Shown one piece after another: positions 33,646 through 43,276 of a DNA stretch of 64,000 nt (position 1 is its first letter; every line of letters starts with the position of its first letter). The position numbers and the translations under genes were made by a program. The DNA comes from Kastovskya adunca ATA6-11-RM4 (GTDB taxonomy: Bacteria > Cyanobacteriota > Cyanobacteriia > Cyanobacteriales > Coleofasciculaceae): the NCBI GenBank assembly GCA_019359445.1, contig JAHHHJ010000004.1, forward strand, positions 124,001 to 188,000. Reading direction: 5' to 3'. The notes under the pieces are model-generated. The model ran no database searches, had not been told where the DNA came from, and worked only from the letters and a program-made list of their open reading frames with translations.

Positions 33646-35319
33646 TTATTCTACAGAGGTCTGAGCAACGGCTGGTTCGGCTACGCTTGATTTGTTGCCT
33701 TGGGGATTATCCTTTTGTAATTCAGCGCCCTTCTGTAACGCGGCATACAAGCGGTTCAAGGCGTTCACATAGGCTTGAGCAGAGGCGACGATAATGTCCG
33801 TATTCGCCGCATGACCGGAATATACCCGCTCGTTGTGCCGCAGGCGAATCGTGACTTCCCCAAGGGCATCAATACCAGCTGTGACTGACTGTACGGAAAA
33901 CTCAATCAGTTCATTCGGCACATTTACCACTCGGTTGATTGCCTTGTAGACGGCATCCACCGGGCCCGTACCAATCGCCGCATCCATCAACTCTTCGCCT
34001 GTAGGGGTTCTCAGGGTGACGGTGGCGGTAGGACGGGCTTTGTCGCCGCAGGACACTTGCACTAACTCTAAGTGGAACAGTTCCGGGGCTTGGCGGATTT
34101 CGTCGTTAACGATCGCCTCTAAGTCCCAATCGGTAATTTCCTTCTTCTTATCCGCAACGTCTTTGAAACGCAAAAAGGCTTTATTCAATTCATTTTCAGT
34201 TAGCTCAAAGCCCAACTCTTTCAAGCGAGTACGGAAGGCGTTACGCCCGGAGTGCTTGCCCAAGACAATCAGATTGTCATTCAAGCCAATCGACTGCGCG
34301 TCCATAATCTCGTAGGTGAGCTTATTTTTGAGGACGCCATCTTGGTGAATACCCGACTCGTGAGCAAAGGCATTTGCCCCAACAATTGCTTTATTGGGCT
34401 GGACTAACATCCCGGTGAGGTTAGATACCAAGCGGGAGGTTTTGTAAATCTGGCGGGTGTCGATGTTGGTTAGCGGTTCCTCCGACTCTGCCGGAAGTCC
34501 CAAGAAGGGGCTGTAGTATTGCCGACGGACGTGCAACGCCATTACCAACTCTTCTAGGGCAGCATTCCCTGCCCGTTCGCCAATGCCGTTGATGGTGCAT
34601 TCGAGTTGTCGTGCGCCATTCTTAACGGCTTCTAGGAAGTTCGCCACCGCTAGGCCCAAGTCATTATGACCGTGGACGGAAATAATTGCTTCGTCGATGT
34701 TGGGGACGTTCTCTTTGATGCCGCGAATTAAATCTCCGAACTCGCTGGGAGTCAGGTAGCCCACGGTATCGGGAATATTGATGGTTTTGGCACCCGCTGC
34801 GATCGCTCGTTCTACTACTTGGTATAAATACTGTGGGTCAGAACGCGCCGCATCCATCGGAGAGAATTCTATATCGTCCATAAAGGTTTTGGCATAGGCG
34901 ACCATTTCTTCGGCGATCGCTAATACCTCAGCTCTGGATTTTTTGAGTTGATACTCCAGGTGAATATCTGAAGTGGAAATAAATGTATGAATGCGACCAT
35001 GAACGGCTGGCTTCAGCGCTTGGGCGGCGGCTTCAATATCGGCTTTGATTGCTCTTGCCAAACTACAGATGACCGGGCCTGTCTCGGTTCCCACGGTCTT
35101 GGCGATCTTTTGTACCGCCTCAAAATCTCCGGGGCTAGCAAACGCAAAACCTGCCTCAATCACATCCACTCCCAGTCGCGCCAGTTGCCGCGCGATGATA
35201 AGTTTCTCCTCGACATTCAGGGTGGCTCCTGGGCATTGTTCGCCATCGCGGAGGGTGGTGTCGAAAATAATGATGCGGTCTGGTGGGAATTGCTTATTCA
35301 TCGCAGGTTTAACCGACAT
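33646..35319 (-). CDS. leuA: 2-isopropylmalate synthase LeuA
   Basis: A 557-residue enzyme that condenses acetyl-CoA with 2-oxoisovalerate, the first committed step of leucine synthesis. The catalytic TIM barrel opens with [18 protein letters not shown] and has the metal-binding [12 protein letters not shown]; the C-terminal regulatory (LeuA allosteric) domain is present from about residue 400, so feedback inhibition by leucine is expected. An internal ATG six codons in (35301, MNKQFPPDR) is an alternative start; neither has a clear ribosome site. Confidence 0.95.
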   Translation of the reverse strand: MSVKPAMNKQFPPDRIIIFDTTLRDGEQCPGATLNVEEKLIIARQLARLGVDVIEAGFAFASPGDFEAVQKIAKTVGTETGPVICSLARAIKADIEAAAQALKPAVHGRIHTFISTSDIHLEYQLKKSRAEVLAIAEEMVAYAKTFMDDIEFSPMDAARSDPQYLYQVVERAIAAGAKTINIPDTVGYLTPSEFGDLIRGIKENVPNIDEAIISVHGHNDLGLAVANFLEAVKNGARQLECTINGIGERAGNAALEELVMALHVRRQYYSPFLGLPAESEEPLTNIDTRQIYKTSRLVSNLTGMLVQPNKAIVGANAFAHESGIHQDGVLKNKLTYEIMDAQSIGLNDNLIVLGKHSGRNAFRTRLKELGFELTENELNKAFLRFKDVADKKKEITDWDLEAIVNDEIRQAPELFHLELVQVSCGDKARPTATVTLRTPTGEELMDAAIGTGPVDAVYKAINRVVNVPNELIEFSVQSVTAGIDALGEVTIRLRHNERVYSGHAANTDIIVASAQAYVNALNRLYAALQKGAELQKDNPQGNKSSVAEPAVAQTSVE

Positions 35320-35380
35320 TGAGGAAATTACAGTCCTTGGTTAACAACAATAACTTATCTCTTAACTAATTCACTACAAC

Positions 35381-35887
35381 CTAGTACTCAGTTTTTTCGA
35401 TCTCTTGGCGCATATCATTTAAATCAATATAGCGGTCGGTCGCATTTCGCAGCTCTCTGGCGATCATCCCTTCTGTAGAAACTACTGTAATGTGAGTATT
35501 TTTTGACCGTAATAATTCTATTGCTCGTTCAAAATCACCATCACCACTAAATAAAATTACTTTGTCATATTGCTCAACTGTATTAAACATATCAACAACA
35601 ATTTCTATATCTAAGTTAGCTTTTTGAGAATAACGTCCAGAATTATCGTCATAATATTCTTTAAGAATTTTTGTACGTACTGTATAACCCAGGCTAATTA
35701 AAGCATCTCTAAATCCTCGTTGATCTTGGGGGTCTTTTAAGCCTGTGTACCAAAATGCGTTGACTAGCGTGATATGAGGTTCTTTTTTGAAATAGTCTAA
35801 AACCCGTCGGGGATCGAAAAACCAGCCGTTTTTTTGCTGTGCATAGAACATATTGTTCCCGTCTACAAAAATAGACAGGCGGTTCAT
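35381..35887 (-). CDS. NYN domain protein (LabA/DUF88 family)
   Basis: About 168 residues from MNRLSIFVDGNNMFYAQQ. The fold is the NYN (PIN-like) ribonuclease domain of the LabA/DUF88 family: acidic residues in FVDGNN, VDMFN and LFSGDGDFERAI form the metal site. LabA itself affects circadian output in Synechococcus, but this family has many paralogs, so the role here is open. The ATG at 35887 is preferred to 35899 because it starts directly at the conserved strand. Confidence 0.8.
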   Translation of the reverse strand: MNRLSIFVDGNNMFYAQQKNGWFFDPRRVLDYFKKEPHITLVNAFWYTGLKDPQDQRGFRDALISLGYTVRTKILKEYYDDNSGRYSQKANLDIEIVVDMFNTVEQYDKVILFSGDGDFERAIELLRSKNTHITVVSTEGMIARELRNATDRYIDLNDMRQEIEKTEY

Positions 35888-36191
35888 TGGACAAGGCATA
35901 CAACTAAGACCTAAAATATGTTAAATTTAACGTAATCCCTTATTTTAGCAACTTTTATCTAAGCAGTTAGTAATAGTTATTCATTCATAAAATATTCTGG
36001 ATTTTGCTTAGATTTTTGAGTTTATCTCCCTTTCTCCTTTAGTTAATCTGCTCGAATAACCTTAATTGATTTTGTATAGCTCGATCAACACCGTGAGTAA
36101 CACAGCCGCGTCACTATATGTTCTCTATTCACTCTACATTTAATCTGTAGCTTTAGGTTAGACCCAACAGATCAGCAGAGGACACACCTCC
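35888..36191. other. AT-rich intergenic region
   Basis: About 300 bases upstream of the NYN gene and downstream of the sulfurtransferase gene. A small palindrome GTTAAATTTAAC is present near 35920. I see no ORF or tRNA. Confidence 0.4.
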
Positions 36192-37010
36192 TCAACTGAA
36201 GTAGGAACACCAGTCACTCCAACTACCTGCGTAGAGCTTGCCCTTATCAATTCCTGCCAGTTCCAGGGAAAGGAGATTGACACAAGCCGTTACGCCAGAG
36301 CCGCAGTAGACGAGAATTTCTGCTTTTGAGTCAATGTAAGCCCAGCGTTGTTTTTGCAAAGCGATCGCCTGCAAATAACCTTGCTCATCTGTAACTTCCT
36401 TCCAAGGATAGTTGACGGCTCCCGGAATATGACCTGCCATCGGATCAATCGGTTCGCGCTCTCCCAGGTAGCGATCGCGTTCCCGTGAATCTACCAAAGC
36501 CACCGTCGGTAAGTCTTTTCGTGCCTTTACAGTTTCCATATCCACCACATGTTCTGCTCGCAGTTGCGGCACAAACTGTCCGGGTTGTGGTGGAGTTGGC
36601 TGCTCCGTTACCGGATATCCTGCTCCCAGCCAAGCCCCCCAACCGCCATCAAGCAACGCCACCTTGTCATGTCCCAGGTAACGGAGTAGCCACCAAAGAC
36701 GCGCCGCAAAGGCAAAGCGAGCATCATCGTAGGCAACCACCAAGGTTTCCCCAAAATTCACGCCCATTGCTGCCAACTTGATTGCCAACTGCTCGGTATC
36801 TGGCAAGGGATGACGACCCCCATGTTGCTCAACCGGGCGAGAAAGGTCTTGATTGAGATCGAGGTAATAGGCACCAGGAATGTGGCTCGTTAGATACTGT
36901 TGCCGTCCCCATTCTGAATCGGCAAGAGCAAAGCGACAATCTACAATCACCACTTGCGGATCGTCCAAATGTTCCCTGAGCCATTGAGCAGAAATCACAA
37001 AATTTGTCAT
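36192..37010 (-). CDS. sulfurtransferase, tandem rhodanese (SseA-like)
   Basis: A 272-residue protein of two rhodanese domains. The first (residues about 1-135) is inactive-type and contains HIPGAYYLDLNQDLS. The second ends in the active loop CGSGVTA with catalytic Cys236. The CG(S/T)GVT loop is the mark of 3-mercaptopyruvate sulfurtransferases rather than thiosulfate ones (CRKGVT), so mercaptopyruvate is the likely sulfur donor. It is cytosolic, with no signal peptide. Length is normal. Confidence 0.85.
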   Translation of the reverse strand: MTNFVISAQWLREHLDDPQVVIVDCRFALADSEWGRQQYLTSHIPGAYYLDLNQDLSRPVEQHGGRHPLPDTEQLAIKLAAMGVNFGETLVVAYDDARFAFAARLWWLLRYLGHDKVALLDGGWGAWLGAGYPVTEQPTPPQPGQFVPQLRAEHVVDMETVKARKDLPTVALVDSRERDRYLGEREPIDPMAGHIPGAVNYPWKEVTDEQGYLQAIALQKQRWAYIDSKAEILVYCGSGVTACVNLLSLELAGIDKGKLYAGSWSDWCSYFS

Positions 37011-37251
37011 TTAGTTATTAGTTATAGAAGTTGATTGCCCGCTCTGTAATTTTTTAGTTAATTGTAATTTTATTTGGTAGCTATATTACAAATTTTAACT
37101 GGCTATAGCAGTCTGATATGAGTTATCAGATGATATCACCTCAGATACCCAATTTCTTAGAAGGAACGCACCTTCACGAAGTAAATTATTAAATGATAGA
37201 AGACTAATCCTTGGTATAAAACCCGGCAAATCCACTGTAAAACGTAGCGGC

Positions 37252-38688
37252 TTATGGTGATTGTTCTTTCACAAATAAATAGACTTCAGAGCGCTGATAG
37301 CGCAGTTGAAAAGATTTGTTCTGAGTGAGTTGTTCGATCAAGTCGTCGGTGAACTCTGGGGTATTTAGCCAGCCGGGGTAACGGCGATTGAGCAATACAT
37401 AATCAATCTTGGCAAGGTCAACAGATGCGGCGGCTGTGACATCGGCTGTTGGTGTATCTTGGAAAGTTAGCTTAAGAGTTGGGCGGTGGCTTAAGTGGGG
37501 AGCAATATTGTTGGTGGTGAGAACGCCGCCGGGGGTTTGAATGTGGGCGATCGCTTCCCGTGTCGCTTGCCAGGTATCGAAAGTTTTGGGGTAACTTGAC
37601 CAAAAATAATGTTGGTTGCCCATGTATAAAAGCGCTAAAAAAGACCAGATAATGGGGAGCGATCGCGTTTTTACCCATCCTTTATTCAGCCATCCTTCAC
37701 CCGCCGCCAGCGTCGATATAACTGACAAAAACAAAAACGGCACCACCGGGATAGAGTACTGAAATCCCAAATCTCTTTGATAGGGAACATCCGACAAAAT
37801 ATTCAGCCCCAGCATGGGTAGGGCACTGAACAACGGTGCTAGATGCCGAGGCGAGAGTCCCCAAATCACCGGGAAGATTAATTTAATCAGATATTTAAAG
37901 CTATCCCAGATATCAATCCGCTCCCAGACTAGCCACGGCTGCAACACCAGGTTTTTCGCCATCTCTGGAACCGAGTCTCCCAAATAGCTGTAACGATGAA
38001 CCGCTGCTGGTTCGCTACCGCTAAAGGTGGGAATCATCCACTGCATCACAACCAAAAACCAGGCAACACCTAAAAATAAAGCGATCGCTCCACAACGACG
38101 CCGCCTTTCAAACAGCAGCAGCCACACTCCCATTGCCATGATCGTCAGAGAGAGAACCGCCTTACAGCCCAAGACAAAGATTACTCCCAAAGTAAACCAC
38201 CCCAACTGATTGCGTCGGGCTGCCAACAGGGTAGCCAACAGCACCGGGAGTGCCATCACCTCTGGGTGAAAATCAAATAAATTGACATTGAAAACGACTG
38301 GATACAACAGATAAACAGCGGCAAGCATGACCGCTTGTTGCTCTTTAAGTCCCGCCTGACGTGCCAGTCCCCAAATCGGTAAAGCCCCCAAGCTCAGAGC
38401 GATCGCTTGTACCGCCAACAGCCAATGCACATTAGGAGAAATTTTGTATAGCAACCCTAAGGGATAAACCGCCCAAGCTGCATGATTGCCCAGATGATGA
38501 AACCCTAAGATCGAAGAAATGGGGGACTGTCCTTGAGCGATCAGATAAACAACCTGGTCATAAATCCCCAAATCAAACGCCCCAGAGTGAAATAGCGCAT
38601 GTCTCAGACTACTACAGGCAAAATAAATCAAGGTACTGACACCGATCATCAATGGCAAGGTATCTGGCTTCAAGATTTTGTCTTTCAT
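37252..38688 (-). CDS. DUF2079 membrane protein
   Basis: A 478-residue membrane protein of the DUF2079 family, with about ten to eleven hydrophobic segments. The family start is clear: SSLRHALFHSGAFDLGIYDQVVY, then LGFHHLGNHAAWAVYPLG. The acidic and histidine residues in these first exterior loops resemble GT-C glycosyltransferase active sites, so a sugar-transfer role is inferred but unproven. It is flanked by short AT-rich spacers and seems to be transcribed alone. Confidence 0.8.
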   Translation of the reverse strand: MKDKILKPDTLPLMIGVSTLIYFACSSLRHALFHSGAFDLGIYDQVVYLIAQGQSPISSILGFHHLGNHAAWAVYPLGLLYKISPNVHWLLAVQAIALSLGALPIWGLARQAGLKEQQAVMLAAVYLLYPVVFNVNLFDFHPEVMALPVLLATLLAARRNQLGWFTLGVIFVLGCKAVLSLTIMAMGVWLLLFERRRRCGAIALFLGVAWFLVVMQWMIPTFSGSEPAAVHRYSYLGDSVPEMAKNLVLQPWLVWERIDIWDSFKYLIKLIFPVIWGLSPRHLAPLFSALPMLGLNILSDVPYQRDLGFQYSIPVVPFLFLSVISTLAAGEGWLNKGWVKTRSLPIIWSFLALLYMGNQHYFWSSYPKTFDTWQATREAIAHIQTPGGVLTTNNIAPHLSHRPTLKLTFQDTPTADVTAAASVDLAKIDYVLLNRRYPGWLNTPEFTDDLIEQLTQNKSFQLRYQRSEVYLFVKEQSP

Positions 38689-38839
38689 TGTCTTCGACCT
38701 GATCTAATGGAGCTGTATGGAACACACCAATGAGCTGGCGATCGCAAATGAGGAAGTGTTGACGCCAGTTATCTTGGATGAAACTCTATTCTTCAGCACT
38801 CAGGACAGCTTGTTAAGACCGAGGCAAAAATCCTGACTC

Positions 38840-39397
38840 TCAGGTCGAGGAGGGTGGATCTTGAATCTCATTTGTTGTGACTTTGGATAGAGAAATGTCC
38901 TTACTGGTGGTGAGAAAAGACGCATCTAAACCTTTGTCATAGAGAGGGTTATTTTCTAGCACCGTTGGCACAGGGACTGGAAACGCCAATGATTCGTTGG
39001 GAGTATTTTTTGCCTCCAGTGCTGTTAGGCGGTAGGCGAGATGCTGGATAATTTGGCTAACTTCACCCAAGGTTTGGGTAAGACTTTTCACCTTTTCTTG
39101 CAAATGGAGCACGGCGGCGGGGTTGGTGGCTAAATCCTCTAAGGGTGATGATGTCTCGTCTATACCCATTGCCTGCTCGTTCAATGCGTCCAACTTTGTC
39201 TCTAGCTGCTGCACCCGTAGGGCTAAGTTTTTGTCTTCACTAGTTGGATCGCTCTTGATGCCTAGCGCTGACTTCAGCAAGGTCAAGCCATACTCACTGC
39301 TGCTGATGCCCTGCACTTTAGCTTCCTCCTCAATCCTTTGAAGAAGTTCTGAGGATAGACGGATCGTCATCGTTTTATCCAGATTTTTTTTAGCCAT
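38840..39397 (-). CDS. ribbon-helix-helix protein with coiled coil
   Basis: A 185-residue protein. Residues about 8-48 (KTMTIRLSSELLQRIEEEAK, then ISSSEYGLTLLKSAL) fit a ribbon-helix-helix (CopG/Arc-like) DNA-binding fold. A helical coiled-coil region follows (about 60-135), then a disordered, proline/threonine-rich tail. This architecture suggests a DNA-binding protein with an oligomerising stalk, possibly autoregulated. No partner toxin lies next to it. Confidence 0.65.
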   Translation of the reverse strand: MAKKNLDKTMTIRLSSELLQRIEEEAKVQGISSSEYGLTLLKSALGIKSDPTSEDKNLALRVQQLETKLDALNEQAMGIDETSSPLEDLATNPAAVLHLQEKVKSLTQTLGEVSQIIQHLAYRLTALEAKNTPNESLAFPVPVPTVLENNPLYDKGLDASFLTTSKDISLSKVTTNEIQDPPSST

Positions 39398-39678
39398 ATC
39401 TAGCTTTATCCGTTTTGCACACTGAATTGTAGTGAAATTGGGGATGTCATCAGCACCGAGCGAGTTCGCCTCTGTACAAAATAACTGTTTTTTGGGGAGC
39501 AGTGACTCTTAGAGAAGCCATCTCGCCTATTTATCACTTCATAGCTCTGCAATAGAAAAAACCCTGGTGAAGGTACACTAGGGCATCAAGTAGTGAAGCA
39601 GTTGAGTTAATCCACAGAACTTCTAAGCGGTGTTGGTAATGACGCGATCGCCGCGTCACCTCTTTTTAAAACGATGCT

Positions 39679-39924
39679 TTAAGCACCAGGCATAGTGCCA
39701 GTTGAGCTATTACCAGCACCTCCTTCTGGCTTGCGATGCCATTGACCGCCCTCGCCTTCGGAATAGCTATTTTTCACCGAGTTCCAGGCGACTTGGGAGG
39801 CAGCTTCCTCACTCATGCCATCAGAAGACGCCGCATTAAAGGCTGCCATGAAAATCTGTTGAGCACCTTGAGGCAGCTTTTCTTTTACTTCATTTGGCAA
39901 CTCTTCAGCTTGTTTGTAGGGCAT
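39679..39924 (-). CDS. chaB: ChaB family protein
   Basis: An 81-residue protein that matches the ChaB family: MPYKQAEELPNEVKEKLPQG at the start, then AFNAASS and AWNSVKNSY, and a glycine-rich C-terminal tail. ChaB was named from association with the ChaA cation antiporter, but its function is poorly defined. The ATG at 39924 is chosen because GGAG lies seven bases upstream; the in-frame GTG at 39930 is too close to it. Confidence 0.85.
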   Translation of the reverse strand: MPYKQAEELPNEVKEKLPQGAQQIFMAAFNAASSDGMSEEAASQVAWNSVKNSYSEGEGGQWHRKPEGGAGNSSTGTMPGA

Positions 39925-40149
39925 ATTCACGCTCCATCCGATTACTAACGTTATATATCAATCAAATAGTGCAAGAAAAGTCATAAAAACATCTCTCTAT
40001 GGGTGCAACAAGTGTTATTTCCTCATTTTTGGCTATTAAGAAGGCAGCAGGATGTTTCGGTTTTCCAAAATTTTGCCATAGCCCCCAACCTACAAGTCAG
40101 CAACACCGAAAAACTTAAACCCACCATAAACATCTCCTAACCGGGGTCA

Positions 40150-40282
40150 GAGAAAATAACACTAGGGGAGCTTGCTTTTGTCAACTAATTCTGGCGTTCA
40201 TGCTCCTCTGACACCTTTGTTCCGGATACTGACAGGACCAACAAAGAACCCAATGCAGACTACATCTGGGTTCTTTTTTTTA
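40150..40282 (+). ncRNA. candidate small structured RNA with own terminator
   Basis: Between chaB and pip (both minus strand), the plus strand carries three consecutive hairpins: AGGGGAGC with GCTCCTCT, CTTTGTTCC with GG..AACAAAG, and a terminator AGAACCCA/TGGGTTCT followed by eight T. Complementary arms, a strong terminator and no downstream plus-strand gene for 1.1 kb suggest a free-standing sRNA. The 5' end is estimated. It does not match a known cyanobacterial RNA that I can recall. Confidence 0.5.
40245..40282 (+). terminator. intrinsic terminator (candidate sRNA)
   Basis: AGAACCCA (40245-40252) pairs fully with TGGGTTCT (40267-40274) and is followed by a T-run at 40275-40281. It is the clearest intrinsic terminator in the window, and it is on the plus strand where no annotated gene ends. 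Confidence 0.8.
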
Positions 40283-40330
40283 TCCCCCGCTCCTGTCAAA
40301 ACCGAGCAACTAAGTGCCTAGCCGCTGATC

Positions 40331-41314
40331 TCACCCCAATGCGGCGGCAAACTTGTCTGTCGCTTCAATTAGACAGGAGCGAATACCCGGTTCGCTCATC
40401 GAGTGTCCTGCATCTGGAACGATAATTAATTCTGTTTCTGACCAAACCTGATGTAGTTCCCAGGCTGATATTGTCGGACAGACCACATCGTAGCGTCCCT
40501 GAATGATGGTTGCCGGAAGGTGACGGATGCGATTGACGTTATCTAGTAGTTGGGTTTCTGGCTCAAAAAACCCCTTGTTGACGAAGTAGTGGCATTCTAT
40601 GCGAGCAAAGGCATCGGCAAACTGACTCTCCCCAAACCTATGCATCAAATCAGGACTGGGTAGAAGTTTACTGGTGCTGGCTTCCCAAATGGACCAAGCA
40701 CGAGCGGCTTCTAGTCGAGTTTGAGGATCTGGGCTAGTCAAGCGTTTGTAGTAGGCACTCAGGAAGTCAGAACGTTCGGTGATAGGAATCGGTTTAACAT
40801 AATCCTCCCAAGCATCTGGAAACAGGTAACTCGCCCCTTCTTGATAAAACCAATGCAATTCTTTTTGTCTGAGCATAAAAATGCCGCGTAGGATTAGTCC
40901 CAGACAAGGTTGAGGGTGGGTTTGGCTATAGGCAAGGGATAGGGTACTTCCCCAACTGCCGCCAAAAACGACCCATTGCTCGATGTTTAAATGCTGTCGC
41001 AGTTTTTCAATATCGCTTACTAAATCCCAGGTGGTATTTTCCCGTAGTTCTGTATGGGGGGTACTGCGACCGCAGCCTCGTTGGTCAAACAGGATAATGC
41101 GCCACTTTTCTGGGTCAAAGTATTGGCGAAAAAATCCTTGACTACCGCCACCGGGCCCGCCGTGGAGAACGACGACAGGTAGACCCTGAGGATTGCCAGA
41201 TTGTTCAAAGTAGAGCCGATGCAGTTCAGAAACTTGTAAGGTTCCTTCTTGATACGGTTCGATGGCTGGGTACAGTTCTCGCATGGCGGTAGTGTTTTGT
41301 GTTGCTTGTGTCAT
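40331..41314 (-). CDS. pip: proline iminopeptidase
   Basis: A 327-residue alpha/beta hydrolase of the prolyl aminopeptidase (S33) family, which removes N-terminal proline from peptides. HGGPGGG (51-57) is the oxyanion loop, GGSWGS holds nucleophile Ser120, and the C-terminal VPDAGHSM supplies the histidine. Length is normal. MRELYPAIEPY at residue 11 (41284) may be the real start, but no ribosome site decides between the two. Confidence 0.93.
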   Translation of the reverse strand: MTQATQNTTAMRELYPAIEPYQEGTLQVSELHRLYFEQSGNPQGLPVVVLHGGPGGGSQGFFRQYFDPEKWRIILFDQRGCGRSTPHTELRENTTWDLVSDIEKLRQHLNIEQWVVFGGSWGSTLSLAYSQTHPQPCLGLILRGIFMLRQKELHWFYQEGASYLFPDAWEDYVKPIPITERSDFLSAYYKRLTSPDPQTRLEAARAWSIWEASTSKLLPSPDLMHRFGESQFADAFARIECHYFVNKGFFEPETQLLDNVNRIRHLPATIIQGRYDVVCPTISAWELHQVWSETELIIVPDAGHSMSEPGIRSCLIEATDKFAAALG

Positions 41315-41405
41315 CGGTCATTAGTGTCTTGACCAATAACTTTAGCAACGAGTACGGATGGGATTGGAAAATTAGGTGTTTTCAGGTTTGGAATCAAAAC
41401 TTCAG

Positions 41406-42869
41406 ATGACTCGCCAGCGTTATTTTTTTCTTTTCCTTGCCTTATTGGCGATCGCGCTTTCTTGGTGGGGCATTTTTACAGGACGGGCGGGGTTAGTGGT
41501 GCGTTCTTTAGAACGAGAGGGTGTACCGCTGCTCTACATGGCACCCCAGGCTCCTGTAGAAAAGGTGCCGGGGGTGCTTGTCGCCCATGGCTTTGCGGGG
41601 TCAAAGCAATTAATGCAGGGCTACGGGCAGGTTTTGGCACAAGCGGGTTACGCGGTGATGTTGTGGGATTTTAGCGGTCATGGGGCGAATGGAACCCCCC
41701 TGGGTGAGTGGTCGTCCCTCCAGGGTGACTTGGAGGTGGCAAGGGCAGGGTTGCTAGAACAACCAGAGGTTGATGCGACTCGCTTGGCACTGCTGGGTCA
41801 CTCGATGGGAGGTGGGGCGGTGATGAGTGCAGCTATTGAGGATGTTGAGCAGTTTGCCGCTACGGTGGCAATTTCAGCGACAACGGCGGCAGTGACGCCG
41901 ACTGCGCCCCGTAACCTGATGTTACAAATCGGCGCTTGGGAAGGGCGTTTGCTCCCGTATACGAAGGAACTATTGGCGAAAGCGGGGGGAGAAAGCGATC
42001 GCTTGGCGCAGGGACGGGGGCGATCGCTTGTTGTGGTTCCGAATGCGGAACACATTACGATTTTGTTTCGCGATCGCTCGCACCAAGCGGCGAAAAGTTG
42101 GCTCAATGGGACGTTTAATCTCTCTCCTAGCAGCAAGTATGCAGACCGTCGTCTTGTTTGGTATGCCTTGCACCTAATGGCTTGGCTAGCTACCGGAGTT
42201 ATCGTTGCCCCAGTTTTGATTAAATCTGAGGGGGCTGGCGATCGCCTCAATGGATTTCGACGCTGGGGCGGTTTAATTATTTCGCCGCTTTTAGGGAGTG
42301 GTGTCTTGGCGTTAATCACGGGTGTTGTGGAACTGCCAAATTTGGGTGGCTTGCTTGTTGGGAGTACGGTGGGGGTGTGGTTCCTCATTGCTGGGAGCAT
42401 TTGGTTGGCTATCCTCTGGAAACTGCCGCGCCCGACGCTTCGGGGTGTGGGGTTAGGGGTGCTATTGTTTGCGCTGCTTTGGGTGGCTTTTGGGCTGATG
42501 GGGCAGGTGGTCTGGTTGCAATGGTTGCTGATTCCACAGCGCTTGCAGCTTTGGCTCGTCTTGTCTGCGATGTGTTTTCCCTGGTTTCTGGCGGCGGGGG
42601 TGGCGCAACCGCAGCAGAGGTTTGGCAGCCGTTTAGGTTGGTGGTTTATGGAAAGTCTGGCGCTAGTTGTGGGGCTGGTTTTGGCGCTATTTTGGGTGCC
42701 GGGGTTGGGTTTTGTGTTTTTGTTGCTTCCGGTTTTTCCGGTACTGATGGGGATTCTTTCGGTGGCGGCGGCTTTTTTGGGGGAGGCTTGGGGTTATGGG
42801 GTGGGGAGTGCGCTGTTTTTTGGTTGGATACTGGCGGCGGTTTTTCCTTTGGTGGGATCGGGGTTTTAA
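41406..42869 (+). CDS. alpha/beta hydrolase fused to membrane domain
   Basis: About 487 residues: an N-terminal anchor helix (YFFLFLALLAIALSWWGIF), an alpha/beta hydrolase domain (about 40-250) with HGFAGSK, nucleophile elbow GHSMGGG and a late PNAEHITI histidine, then a C-terminal half of about seven hydrophobic segments. The hydrolase catalytic elements are intact. A soluble-type hydrolase joined to a multi-pass membrane domain suggests a membrane lipid or cell-wall ester as substrate, but this is inference. The ATG at 41406 is preferred over the GTG at 41376. Confidence 0.75.
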   Translation: MTRQRYFFLFLALLAIALSWWGIFTGRAGLVVRSLEREGVPLLYMAPQAPVEKVPGVLVAHGFAGSKQLMQGYGQVLAQAGYAVMLWDFSGHGANGTPLGEWSSLQGDLEVARAGLLEQPEVDATRLALLGHSMGGGAVMSAAIEDVEQFAATVAISATTAAVTPTAPRNLMLQIGAWEGRLLPYTKELLAKAGGESDRLAQGRGRSLVVVPNAEHITILFRDRSHQAAKSWLNGTFNLSPSSKYADRRLVWYALHLMAWLATGVIVAPVLIKSEGAGDRLNGFRRWGGLIISPLLGSGVLALITGVVELPNLGGLLVGSTVGVWFLIAGSIWLAILWKLPRPTLRGVGLGVLLFALLWVAFGLMGQVVWLQWLLIPQRLQLWLVLSAMCFPWFLAAGVAQPQQRFGSRLGWWFMESLALVVGLVLALFWVPGLGFVFLLLPVFPVLMGILSVAAAFLGEAWGYGVGSALFFGWILAAVFPLVGSGF

Positions 42870-43276
42870 ACGGGATGGGGAAGCAGGGGGTGGGGTATTT
42901 AACTGAAGGGTGAGAAGATTCTCTCTTCATCAGTCTCTATTAGAAAGTTATGGGTGTGACGGCTTGTTTCTATGCTTGGGGAAAAACCCGGATTGGGGGG
43001 ACTTGCCCCCCCAGACCCCCCCATTGGGAGCGCAGCGCCGCCCCCAAGCCCCCCGCGCAAGGGTTGATCGCTGAATGGCTATAGGAATGGTGAAATGGTG
43101 AAGCTTGAGTTGGCGGGGGGTTTTGGTTCGGTTTTGGGAGGTTTACAAGCTTACGGAATCTTTGTGACTCTTTTTTTGAGGGTTGGGGGAGCGATGTAGG
43201 GGGGCTGTTAGATGAATGTTGGTGTCAGGTGTGGGAAATCGCTCAGAAAGTTGATGTTTGGGAGATTGAAGGGGCG
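42870..43276. other. G/C-run intergenic region
   Basis: About 400 bases with long C-runs and G-runs (42990-43070), including a tract built of CCCCCCCAGACCCCCCC-like units and an imperfect inverted arrangement around GGAGCGCAGCGCCGCC. A 34-codon frame at 43097 is not convincing. Probably an interspersed repeat. Confidence 0.4.

Noticed and set aside
40150-40282. Riboswitch upstream of pip or chaB
   Set aside because: The structured sequence and terminator are on the plus strand, whereas both neighbouring genes are on the minus strand, so it cannot control them in cis as a leader.
42377-42913. 178-codon Gly-rich plus-strand frame
   Set aside because: Shifted reading of the GC-rich 3' half of the hydrolase-membrane fusion; composition is typical of an overlapping shadow.
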